From Escherichia coli (lineage in GTDB: Bacteria > Pseudomonadota > Gammaproteobacteria > Enterobacterales > Enterobacteriaceae), in the NCBI RefSeq assembly GCF_036503815.1, contig NZ_AP027764.1:558001-622000 (forward strand): a stretch of DNA of 64,000 bases, read 5' to 3'. The translations under genes and the position numbers were made by a program. Positions 22,073 through 31,849 of this stretch are shown in pieces. The number at the start of each line of letters is the position of its first letter. Positions within the stretch are counted from its first letter, which is position 1. Below the pieces are notes generated by a model. That model was not told the origin of the DNA. It searched no databases and was given only the letters and a program-made list of their open reading frames with translations.

Positions 22073-22711
22073 ATGGCTGTCGCTGCCAACAAACGTTCGG
22101 TAATGACGCTGTTTTCCGGTCCTACTGACATCTATAGCCATCAGGTCCGCATTGTGCTGGCTGAGAAAGGTGTAAGTTTCGAGATCGAACACGTGGAAAA
22201 GGACAATCCGCCTCAGGATCTGATTGACCTCAACCCGAATCAGAGCGTTCCGACCCTGGTGGATCGTGAGCTGACCCTGTGGGAATCTCGCATCATTATG
22301 GAATATCTGGATGAGCGTTTCCCGCATCCGCCACTGATGCCTGTTTACCCGGTAGCTCGCGGTGAAAGCCGTCTGTACATGCATCGCATCGAAAAAGACT
22401 GGTACACGCTGATGAACACCATCATCAACGGTTCAGCTTCTGAAGCAGATGCCGCACGTAAGCAACTGCGCGAAGAACTGCTGGCGATTGCGCCGGTCTT
22501 CGGTCAGAAGCCGTACTTCCTGAGCGATGAGTTCAGCCTGGTCGATTGCTACCTTGCTCCGCTGCTGTGGCGTCTGCCGCAACTGGGCATCGAGTTCAGC
22601 GGTCCGGGTGCGAAAGAGCTGAAAGGCTATATGACCCGCGTCTTTGAACGTGACTCTTTCCTTGCTTCTTTAACTGAAGCAGAACGTGAAATGCGTCTGG
22701 GCCGGAGTTAA
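22073..22711 (+). CDS. sspA: Stringent starvation protein A
   Basis: RNA-polymerase-associated, glutathione-S-transferase-fold protein (212 aa) that promotes stationary-phase acid tolerance by lowering H-NS and is an activator for phage P1 late transcription. It has a thioredoxin-like N domain (residues about 10-85; QSVPTLVDREL) and an all-helical C domain. sspB follows after 5 bp, forming the sspAB operon. Confidence 0.97.
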   Translation: MAVAANKRSVMTLFSGPTDIYSHQVRIVLAEKGVSFEIEHVEKDNPPQDLIDLNPNQSVPTLVDRELTLWESRIIMEYLDERFPHPPLMPVYPVARGESRLYMHRIEKDWYTLMNTIINGSASEADAARKQLREELLAIAPVFGQKPYFLSDEFSLVDCYLAPLLWRLPQLGIEFSGPGAKELKGYMTRVFERDSFLASLTEAEREMRLGRS

Positions 22712-22716
22712 TCTGT

Positions 22717-23214
22717 ATGGATTTGTCACAGCTAACACCACGTCGTCCCTATCTGCTGCGTGCATTCTATGAGTGGTTGCTGGATAACCAGCTCACGCCG
22801 CACCTGGTGGTGGATGTGACGCTCCCTGGCGTGCAGGTTCCTATGGAATATGCGCGTGACGGGCAAATCGTACTCAACATTGCGCCGCGTGCTGTCGGCA
22901 ATCTGGAACTGGCGAATGATGAGGTGCGCTTTAACGCGCGCTTTGGTGGCATTCCGCGTCAGGTTTCTGTGCCGCTGGCTGCCGTGCTGGCTATCTACGC
23001 CCGTGAAAATGGCGCAGGCACGATGTTTGAACCTGAAGCTGCCTACGATGAAGATGCCAGCATCATGAATGATGAAGAGGCATCGGCAGACAACGAAACC
23101 GTTATGTCGGTTATTGATGGCGACAAGCCAGATCACGATGATGACACTCATCCTGACGATGAACCACCGCAGCCACCACGCGGTGGTCGACCGGCATTAC
23201 GCGTTGTGAAGTAA
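22717..23214 (+). CDS. sspB: SspB adaptor for ClpXP
   Basis: Adaptor that tethers ssrA-tagged proteins (and RseA) to ClpXP. The 165-residue protein has the folded substrate-binding domain at about residues 1-110, an acidic linker rich in Asp/Glu, and a C-terminal ClpX-binding peptide (GGRPALRVVK). Directly followed by a terminator. Confidence 0.97.
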   Translation: MDLSQLTPRRPYLLRAFYEWLLDNQLTPHLVVDVTLPGVQVPMEYARDGQIVLNIAPRAVGNLELANDEVRFNARFGGIPRQVSVPLAAVLAIYARENGAGTMFEPEAAYDEDASIMNDEEASADNETVMSVIDGDKPDHDDDTHPDDEPPQPPRGGRPALRVVK

Positions 23215-23220
23215 AATGAA

Positions 23221-23244
23221 AACAGGCCCTGGCGGCCTGTTTTG
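23221..23244 (+). terminator. Terminator of sspAB
   Basis: AACAGGCC-ctggc-GGCCTGTT perfect 8-bp stem continuing into a short T-rich tail. It lies between the convergent sspB and dcuD. Confidence 0.85.
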
Positions 23245-23257
23245 TCTTCTTTATCGC

Positions 23258-24625
23258 TTAATAAAATAGCGTGATTGTGGCAATCATATTCACCACGAAA
23301 CCGACTGCCATGGGGATCGCTGTCCGCTTCACCACTGCAAAAGGCGAAACACCTGCAATTCCTGATGTAACGACCACCACCGCAGTAATCGGTGAAACAG
23401 CGCGCGCTAGCGTCGTGGCAAAATGCATCGGCATAATCATTACAACCGCTGGTACATGTAGTCCGGCTGCGATATTCGGAATAAGACTGGCAAATGACAT
23501 AAACGGCGCATTGCCTGAGCCCATCACAATGGCACAAATGGCAATGACCAGCGCCATAATAATCATCACGCCAATACCGCCCAGACCAGAATGCTCCGCA
23601 CCCCTGATAACCGCATCGACAGTGCCAATCGTCGTTAAGCCTTTCGCAAATATTTCACCCGCGACCACCAGCGTTACCACGTTGGCAAACTGCGTACCCA
23701 TGCCGTCAAAAAACGCCTGCACATCGTCCATTGTTTCGCGCAAGTTATGCTTGCGGAAGAACTCAACAAACATCGTCACCGTCAAACTCAGTAACATCAC
23801 CACCACCAGATGCAGTTCTGACTGCATCAGCCCGACGTGGGCGAGGAACAGCGAGCCGAGCATCAGGATTAACGGCATCACCGGTAAAATGGCGTAATAG
23901 AGTGGCGGGACATTATCGAGAGCTTTTTGCTCTGCCTGTTCGTGATTGATATTTTTATCTTTTTTGTCGAAAGCGCGTTGCACGAAAAAGTGGGAGATCG
24001 CCACCGAGATAATGACGCAAGAGGCGACCGGAAGCTGGTAGTGGAAGAAGTAAGTGGCAATTTTCATTCCTGCTACCTAGGCAGCAAAAATGGAGTTCGT
24101 TTCCAGAATCCCCCACTCAATGGACATCGTGGTTGCGATAACCGCCACCGCAGAGAGACGACTTACTCCCAGACTCACCAGTGTCGGAAATAAGGTGACC
24201 ATCAGCAACATACCCAGACCGGAGGCGCTGGTAATAAACTGCGCCATGATTTGGCCGATGACGTAAGTTGCCGACAGAATAAGATACGGCGAGCGAATGA
24301 GTTTTAACGGGCGGCTTAACAAGCTCACCATCGCCCGACTGGCTCCTATGCGCTCCATGTAGCGGGCATACCCGCCCACCGCCATAATCGACAACCCTAA
24401 CCCGGCAATGCGGTTGGACAGCATGCGCAGGATTTCATTATAAATATCGACGATCAAGTAGCCGCTGCTTTTGGCGGGATCGAGTACTCCACCGAACCCT
24501 AACCAGACACCGCACATCATCAGGAAGATACCTGCGGCAGCCAGCACCACTTGAGGTTTGTAGTTTTTCAGGATCAAATAGCCCATCGTCATTAATACGA
24601 TGACAGATATAATTATGCCGAACAT
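23258..24625 (-). pseudogene. dcuD: dcuD, putative C4-dicarboxylate transporter, interrupted by an amber codon
   Basis: DcuC-family C4-dicarboxylate/anaerobic transporter (also YhcL), a multi-span inner-membrane protein. The full frame of 456 codons matches the known 455-residue protein end to end, but codon 183 (TAG, + strand 24077-24079) interrupts it after ...LETNSIFAA; the sequence resumes in frame with [11 protein letters not shown]. The intact protein as I remember it has Gln here, so CAG changed to TAG by one base. An in-frame ATG three codons after the stop could restart a 269-residue C-terminal half, but a half transporter is unlikely to work. Everything else in the frame is intact, so the event looks recent, or the base is a sequencing error, or the host carries an amber suppressor. 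Confidence 0.9.
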
Positions 24626-25004
24626 TGTTGAACTCCGTGTCAAAAGAAAACGGTCAATCCCATAAACGGCAGATTGAAAACAGTGATGTTATATTTTTTG
24701 CAAGGCTATTTATGGTGTTGGTGTCGTATTTTTTAATTCTGGATGAGGCAATTTTTCATTATAAAATATGCATTTATGATTATTTTGTAAGAACATATTC
24801 GTAATATTCATAATGCTTGTGAATAGTCTTATGAATAATTCATTCAGGATGTTTTTATCGGCGTTACACTAATTTTCGCAATAGTTAATTATTACGTTAA
24901 TTATGATAATAATGAGACACAAAGAGAAAAAACCGCCATTTCCCCCTACTTTCAATCCTGTGATAGGATGTCACTGATGATGTTAATCACACTGACCTTA
25001 CAGA
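24626..25004. promoter_or_regulatory. dcuD-nanR divergent intergenic region
   Basis: About 380 bp, very AT-rich in the middle, holding the divergent dcuD and nanR promoters. I see no gene in it. An ARG-box-like palindrome at 24832-24846 has one base too many between its arms and is not claimed. Confidence 0.6.
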
Positions 25005-25796
25005 ATGGGCCTTATGAACGCATTTGATTCGCAAACCGAAGATTCTTCACCTGCAATTGGTCGCAACTTGCGCAGCCGCCCGCTGGCGCGTAAAAAACTC
25101 TCCGAAATGGTGGAAGAAGAGCTGGAGCAGATGATCCGCCGCCGTGAATTTGGCGAAGGTGAACAATTACCGTCTGAACGCGAACTGATGGCGTTCTTTA
25201 ACGTCGGGCGACCTTCGGTGCGTGAAGCGCTGGCAGCATTAAAACGAAAAGGTCTGGTGCAAATAAACAATGGAGAACGCGCCCGCGTCTCGCGTCCTTC
25301 GGCGGACACCATCATCGGCGAGCTTTCCGGCATGGCGAAAGATTTCCTTTCTCATCCTGGCGGGATTGCCCATTTCGAACAATTACGTCTGTTCTTTGAA
25401 TCCAGCCTGGTGCGCTATGCGGCTGAACACGCCACCGATGAGCAAATCGATTTGCTGGCAAAAGCACTGGAAATCAACAGTCAGTCGCTGGATAACAACG
25501 CGGCATTCATTCGTTCAGACGTTGATTTCCACCGCGTGCTGGCGGAGATCCCCGGTAACCCAATCTTCATGGCGATCCACGTTGCCCTGCTCGACTGGCT
25601 GATCGCCGCACGTCCAACCGTGGCTGATCAGGCTCTGCACGAGCATAACAACGTTAGCTATCAACAGCATATTGCGATCGTTGATGCGATCCGCCGCCAC
25701 GATCCCGATGAAGCCGATCGCGCGTTGCAATCGCATCTCAACAGCGTCTCTGCTACCTGGCACGCCTTCGGTCAGACCACCCACAAAAAGAAATAA
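25005..25796 (+). CDS. nanR: NanR sialic acid repressor
   Basis: GntR/FadR-family repressor of sialic acid catabolism, released by N-acetylneuraminate. The 263-residue protein has a winged helix-turn-helix at about residues 30-97 (LPSERELMAFFNVGRPSVREALAALKRKGLV) and a C-terminal FCD helical effector domain. It lies just upstream of nanA in the same direction but in its own unit; three GGTATA operators lie between them. Confidence 0.97.
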   Translation: MGLMNAFDSQTEDSSPAIGRNLRSRPLARKKLSEMVEEELEQMIRRREFGEGEQLPSERELMAFFNVGRPSVREALAALKRKGLVQINNGERARVSRPSADTIIGELSGMAKDFLSHPGGIAHFEQLRLFFESSLVRYAAEHATDEQIDLLAKALEINSQSLDNNAAFIRSDVDFHRVLAEIPGNPIFMAIHVALLDWLIAARPTVADQALHEHNNVSYQQHIAIVDAIRRHDPDEADRALQSHLNSVSATWHAFGQTTHKKK

Positions 25797-25859
25797 TGCC
25801 ACTTTAGTGAAGCAGATCGCATTATAAGCTTTCTGTATGGGGTGTTGCTTAATTGATCT

Positions 25860-25882
25860 GGTATAACAGGTATAAAGGTATA
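25860..25882 (+). promoter_or_regulatory. NanR operator: three GGTATA repeats
   Basis: GGTATA occurs at 25860-25865, 25869-25874 and 25877-25882 in direct orientation. This is the known NanR-binding arrangement of the nanATEK promoter, and it ends 35 bp before the nanA start codon. Confidence 0.93.
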
Positions 25883-25917
25883 TCGTTTATCAGACAAGCA
25901 TCACTTCAGAGGTATTT

Positions 25918-26811
25918 ATGGCAACGAATTTACGTGGCGTAATGGCCGCACTCCTGACTCCTTTTGATCAACAACAAGCACTGGATAAAGCGAGTCTGCG
26001 TCGCCTGGTTCAGTTCAATATTCAGCAGGGCATCGACGGTTTATACGTGGGTGGTTCAACCGGCGAAGCCTTTGTACAAAGCCTTTCCGAGCGTGAACAG
26101 GTACTGGAAATCGTCGCCGAAGAGGCGAAAGGCAAGATTAAACTCATCGCTCATGTAGGTTGCGTCAGCACTGCTGAAAGCCAACAGCTTGCATCTTCAG
26201 CCAAACGTTATGGCTTCGATGCCGTCTCCGCCGTCACGCCGTTCTACTACCCTTTCAGCTTTGAAGAACACTGCGATCACTATCGGGCAATTATTGATTC
26301 GGCGGATGGGTTGCCGATGGTGGTGTACAACATTCCGGCGTTAAGCGGCGTTAAACTGACCCTGGATCAGATTAACACTCTGGTTACGTTGCCTGGTGTC
26401 GGCGCGCTGAAACAGACCTCTGGCGATCTCTATCAGATGGAGCAGATCCGTCGTGAACATCCGGATCTGGTGCTCTATAACGGTTACGACGAAATCTTTG
26501 CTTCTGGTTTGTTGGCGGGCGCTGATGGTGGTATCGGCAGTACTTACAACATTATGGGCTGGCGTTATCAGGGTATCGTGAAGGCGCTGAAAGAAGGCGA
26601 TATCCAGACCGCGCAGAAGCTGCAAACCGAATGTAATAAAGTCATTGATTTACTGATCAAAACGGGCGTATTCCGCGGCCTGAAAACGGTCCTGCACTAT
26701 ATGGATGTCGTTTCTGTGCCGCTGTGCCGCAAACCGTTTGGTCCGGTCGATGAAAAATATCTGCCAGAACTGAAGGCGCTAGCCCAGCAGTTGATGCAAG
26801 AGCGCGGGTGA
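25918..26811 (+). CDS. nanA: N-acetylneuraminate lyase
   Basis: Cleaves N-acetylneuraminic acid to N-acetylmannosamine and pyruvate through a Schiff base. The 297-residue (beta/alpha)8 protein of the DapA family has Schiff-base Lys165 (GALKQTSGD), Tyr137 (VVYNIP) and the carboxylate-binding GGSTGE loop (residues 45-50). First gene of nanA-nanT-nanE-nanK-nanQ; induced by sialic acid through NanR. Confidence 0.98.
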   Translation: MATNLRGVMAALLTPFDQQQALDKASLRRLVQFNIQQGIDGLYVGGSTGEAFVQSLSEREQVLEIVAEEAKGKIKLIAHVGCVSTAESQQLASSAKRYGFDAVSAVTPFYYPFSFEEHCDHYRAIIDSADGLPMVVYNIPALSGVKLTLDQINTLVTLPGVGALKQTSGDLYQMEQIRREHPDLVLYNGYDEIFASGLLAGADGGIGSTYNIMGWRYQGIVKALKEGDIQTAQKLQTECNKVIDLLIKTGVFRGLKTVLHYMDVVSVPLCRKPFGPVDEKYLPELKALAQQLMQERG

Positions 26812-26817
26812 GTTTTT

Positions 26818-26848
26818 TCCCCTCGCTCGCCCCTACCGGGTGAGGGGA
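26818..26848. repeat. GC-rich imperfect palindrome (boxC-like) between nanA and nanT
   Basis: TCCCCTC at 26818-26824 pairs with GAGGGGA at 26842-26848, with partial pairing inside (GCCC/GGGT). It resembles the palindrome at 8969-9001. In the polycistronic nan mRNA it could protect the nanA 3' end. Confidence 0.6.
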
Positions 26849-26919
26849 AATAAACGCATCTGTACCCTACAATTTTTATACCAAAGCGTGTGGGCATCGC
26901 CCACCGCGGGAGACTCACA

Positions 26920-28410
26920 ATGAGTACTACAACCCAGAATATCCCGTGGTATCGCCATCTCAACCGCGCACAATGGCGCGCATTTTCCGCTGCCTGGTTG
27001 GGATATCTGCTTGACGGTTTTGATTTCGTTTTAATCGCCCTGGTACTCACCGAAGTACAAGGTGAATTCGGGCTGACGACGGTACAGGCGGCAAGTCTGA
27101 TCTCCGCAGCCTTTATCTCTCGCTGGTTCGGCGGCCTGATGCTCGGCGCTATGGGTGACCGCTACGGACGTCGTCTGGCAATGGTCACCAGCATCGTTCT
27201 CTTCTCGGTCGGGACGCTGGCCTGCGGTTTTGCGCCAGGCTACATCACCATGTTTATCGCTCGTCTGGTCATCGGCATGGGGATGGCGGGTGAATACGGT
27301 TCCAGCGCCACCTATGTCATTGAAAGCTGGCCAAAGCATCTGCGTAACAAAGCCAGTGGTTTTCTGATTTCAGGCTTCTCGGTGGGTGCCGTCGTTGCCG
27401 CTCAGGTCTACAGCCTGGTGGTTCCGGTCTGGGGCTGGCGTGCATTGTTTTTTATCGGCATCTTACCAATCATCTTTGCTCTCTGGCTGCGTAAAAACAT
27501 CCCGGAAGCGGAAGACTGGAAAGAGAAACACGCAGGTAAAGCACCAGTACGCACAATGGTAGATATTCTCTACCGTGGTGAACATCGTATCGCCAATATC
27601 GTGATGACACTGGCGGCGGCCACTGCGCTGTGGTTCTGCTTCGCCGGTAACCTACAAAATGCCGCAATCGTCGCTGTACTCGGGCTGTTATGCGCCGCAA
27701 TCTTTATCAGCTTTATGGTACAGAGTACGGGCAAACGCTGGCCAACGGGCGTAATGCTGATGGTGGTCGTGTTGTTTGCTTTCCTCTACTCATGGCCGAT
27801 TCAGGCGCTGCTGCCAACGTATCTTAAAACTGAACTTGCTTATAACCCGCATACGGTTGCCAATGTGCTGTTCTTTAGTGGCTTTGGTGCGGCGGTGGGG
27901 TGCTGCGTCGGTGGCTTCCTCGGTGACTGGCTGGGAACCCGCAAAGCGTACGTTTGCAGTCTGCTGGCCTCACAGCTGCTGATTATTCCGGTATTTGCGA
28001 TTGGTGGCGCAAACGTCTGGGTGCTCGGTCTGTTACTGTTCTTCCAGCAAATGCTTGGTCAGGGCATCTCCGGGATTTTACCGAAACTGATCGGCGGTTA
28101 TTTCGATACCGACCAGCGTGCGGCGGGGCTGGGCTTTACCTACAACGTTGGCGCATTGGGTGGTGCACTGGCCCCAATCCTCGGCGCGTTGATCGCTCAA
28201 CGTCTGGATCTGGGCACTGCTCTGGGATCGCTTTCGTTCAGTCTTACATTTGTGGTGATCCTGCTGATTGGTCTGGATATGCCTTCCCGCGTTCAGCGTT
28301 GGCTGCGCCCGGAAGCGTTGCGTACTCATGACGCTATCGACGGCAAACCATTTAGCGGTGCTGTACCGTTTGGCAGCGCTAAAAACGATTTAGTCAAAAC
28401 CAAAAGTTAA
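26920..28410 (+). CDS. nanT: NanT sialic acid transporter
   Basis: Major-facilitator H+ symporter for N-acetylneuraminate in the inner membrane. The 496-residue protein has the MFS loop 2-3 motif GDRYGRR and an unusual central pair of extra membrane segments, giving 14 helices in NanT. I used the ATG giving [10 protein letters not shown], which has GGGAGA 9 bp upstream; an ATG ten codons earlier is unsupported. A terminator-like hairpin follows before nanE. Confidence 0.97.
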
Positions 28411-28417
28411 TCCTGTT

Positions 28418-28442
28418 GCCCGGTCCTGGACCGGGCCTTTTG
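28418..28442 (+). terminator. Intra-operon hairpin between nanT and nanE
   Basis: GCCCGGTC-ctg-GACCGGGC, an 8-bp GC-rich stem with a 3-nt loop followed by CTTTTGC. It sits in the 46-bp nanT-nanE gap. The weak T-run suggests partial termination or 3'-end stabilisation that would reduce nanE-nanK-nanQ relative to nanA-nanT. Confidence 0.65.
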
Positions 28443-28456
28443 CTAAGGGAAGATGT

Positions 28457-29142
28457 ATGTCGTTACTTGCACAACTGGATCAAAAAATCGCTGCTAACGG
28501 TGGCCTGATTGTCTCCTGCCAGCCGGTTCCGGACAGCCCGCTCGATAAACCGGAAATCGTCGCTGCTATGGCATTAGCGGCAGAGCAGGCGGGCGCGGTT
28601 GCCATTCGCATTGAAGGTGTGGCAAATCTACAAGCCACGCGTGCGGTGGTGAGCGTGCCGATTATCGGGATTGTGAAGCGCGATCTGGAGGATTCTCCGG
28701 TACGCATCACGGCCTATATTGAAGATGTTGATGCACTGGCGCAGGCGGGTGCGGATATTATCGCGATTGACGGCACTGACCGACCGCGCCCGGTTCCAGT
28801 TGAAACACTACTGGCGCGTATTCACCATCACGGTTTACTGGCGATGACCGACTGTTCAACGCCGGAAGACGGCCTGGCTTGCCAAAAGCTGGGAGCCGAA
28901 ATTATTGGTACTACGCTTTCTGGCTATACCACGCCTGAAACGCCAGAAGAGCCGGATCTGGCACTGGTAAAAACATTAAGCGACGCCGGATGTCGGGTGA
29001 TTGCCGAAGGGCGTTACAACACGCCTGCTCAGGCGGCGGATGCGATGCGCCACGGCGCATGGGCGGTGACGGTCGGTTCTGCTATCACACGTCTTGAACA
29101 CATTTGTCAGTGGTACAACACAGCGATGAAAAAGGCGGTGCT

Positions 29143-29146
<4 letters not shown>
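28457..29146 (+). CDS. nanE: N-acetylmannosamine-6-phosphate 2-epimerase
   Basis: Converts ManNAc-6-phosphate to GlcNAc-6-phosphate, linking sialic acid breakdown to amino sugar catabolism. The 229-residue TIM-barrel product shows the conserved [17 protein letters not shown] and [10 protein letters not shown] motifs of the family. Its stop overlaps the nanK start by 4 bp (ATGA). Confidence 0.97.
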
Positions 29147-30479
<1,333 letters not shown>

Positions 30480-30498
30480 AACTTAGTTCGTTTTAAAG

Positions 30499-30523
30499 AT
30501 TCTGCAGACACTGTCTGCAGAAT
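30499..30523. repeat. Palindrome, CAGACA-N-TGTCTG family, copy 1
   Basis: ATTCTGCAGACA-C-TGTCTGCAGAAT is a perfect 12-bp-arm palindrome between the convergent nanQ and yhcG. It can act as a hairpin for either transcript, but it has no T-run and shares its core with two palindromes inside yhcG. Confidence 0.9.
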
Positions 30524-30538
30524 TCGAAACCGCTGAAA

Positions 30539-31651
30539 TTAACGGCGTCTATAGCCTTCCTCTAGCACCGCCTGTGTTCGAACGAGTTCATCCGCGAGTC
30601 GTTTTTCATCAGGTAGCTGCATCTTATATTCACTTGCCAGAACGGTGTTAGGCAAACCTGCCAGCGCATAATGCGCTTCTCCGGCTCCTTTCTCTGCACA
30701 GAGAACCAGACCGATGGGCGGATTTTCATCCGGTAGCGTCCAGTGCTCTTTGGCGTAGTTGAGATACATATTCATCTGTCCGGCATCGCTATAGCTGAAT
30801 TTGCCCACTTTTAGATCGACGATTAGCAGGCAGCGTAAACGGCGGTGGAAAAACAGCAGATCGACACGAAACCAGTTGTCATCAATGCGTAACCTTCGCT
30901 GTCGACCAACAAAGGCAAAATCATCCCCAAGTTCCAGCATGAAATCCATCAGGTGGTTGATCAGCGCCTCCTCAAAATCGGATTCTGAGTATTCATCTTT
31001 CAATTCCAGAAATTCGAGCACAAAGGGATCGCGTATCGCCTGTTGCGTAAGAATATGCGTCTCGGCAGGGGCGTGTTGTTGCAGCATGGCTGATTTGTCA
31101 TGTGACAGTAGTGTTCGCTCATAAAATTGGGTCGCAATTTGCCGTTCGAGCTGACGAGCAGACCAGCCACAGCGGAGTGTCTCTTTCTCATAAAAGCTAC
31201 GAGCGTCAGCGTTTTTAACAGAAAGCAAACGGACGTAAGTGGACCATGGCAGGGGGAAGGATTTGGCAAGTTGCGCTAAATGGCAAGATTCGCCAGACAG
31301 TGTCTGGCGAATTGTGGGGGTGAATTGTGCAGACAGTGTCTGCACAATTTCAATTCGTTGAAAACAAATATAAAAATTCTTAAACTGCCATAAATTTCTG
31401 GTGGAAAACCCACGCTTATACCTTAGACTTAAATCCTTTGAGAGCCGTTTGATAAGCTGTGCACCATAAGCCGCTCTGGCCTCGCCGCCTTGTTCAAATT
31501 CGACAATCCGTCGACCAATTTCCCAGTATGTCGCGGTCATTAACGCGTTAACGCTACGTACCGTTTCCGTGCGGGCGCTATCGACCAGGTGAATAATACC
31601 GTCGTGGATTTGCTGGTAGCCTGCTGTGGTTCCTTCTGAGAGCGATTCCAT
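30539..31651 (-). CDS. yhcG: YhcG, DUF1016 / PD-(D/E)XK nuclease-like protein
   Basis: Predicted nuclease of unknown biological role (370 aa). The N-terminal DUF1016 region (residues about 10-130) is helical and likely DNA-binding or protein-binding. The C-terminal half has a PD-(D/E)XK core: Asp264 in RVDLLFFHR and D279-L-K281 in IVDLKVGKF, after a conserved ESDFEEALINHLMDFMLELG helix. Residues 100-125 contain two QTLS segments encoded by near-perfect palindromes; from memory this middle part differs strongly from K-12 YhcG while both ends are nearly identical. It lies beside the accessory operon and may be related to its defence-like character, but that is only context. Confidence 0.93.
   Translation of the reverse strand: MESLSEGTTAGYQQIHDGIIHLVDSARTETVRSVNALMTATYWEIGRRIVEFEQGGEARAAYGAQLIKRLSKDLSLRYKRGFSTRNLWQFKNFYICFQRIEIVQTLSAQFTPTIRQTLSGESCHLAQLAKSFPLPWSTYVRLLSVKNADARSFYEKETLRCGWSARQLERQIATQFYERTLLSHDKSAMLQQHAPAETHILTQQAIRDPFVLEFLELKDEYSESDFEEALINHLMDFMLELGDDFAFVGRQRRLRIDDNWFRVDLLFFHRRLRCLLIVDLKVGKFSYSDAGQMNMYLNYAKEHWTLPDENPPIGLVLCAEKGAGEAHYALAGLPNTVLASEYKMQLPDEKRLADELVRTQAVLEEGYRRR
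31288..31312. repeat. Palindrome, CAGACA-N-TGTCTG family, copy 2 (inside yhcG)
   Basis: ATTCGCCAGACA-G-TGTCTGGCGAAT is a perfect 12-bp-arm palindrome lying within the yhcG coding sequence and read through in frame; it encodes the IRQTLSGES part of the protein. Confidence 0.9.
31323..31349. repeat. Palindrome, CAGACA-N-TGTCTG family, copy 3 (inside yhcG)
   Basis: AATTGTGCAGACA-G-TGTCTGCACAATT has perfect 13-bp arms and is 10 bp from copy 2. It is also in frame and encodes IVQTLSAQF. Confidence 0.9.
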
Positions 31652-31849
31652 TATCTGTCCCTTTATATGGCGCTGCGTTGAATAATGGGATCAGCTATAC
31701 GCCGGGCATCTGCCGGTAACAATCCAGGTGGGCTTGTTACATGGGTTTTCTTCACGTTATGCGAGGCGTTTTCCAGCAATTGTGCTGTAACGTTGTGCTG
31801 AAGATGAAGCAAATAAAAAGGCCGGAGCGGGCGCATCCGACCAGAATTT

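Noticed and set aside
24077..24079. Stop-codon recoding (pyrrolysine or programmed read-through) in dcuD
   Set aside because: No known recoding at this site in the family, no Pyl machinery in Escherichia, and a single CAG-to-TAG change is simpler.
24832..24846. ARG-box-like TGAATAATTCATTCA in the dcuD-nanR gap
   Set aside because: The spacer between TGAAT and ATTCA is 5 nt, not 4, there is no tandem second box and the region is AT-rich, so chance is likely.
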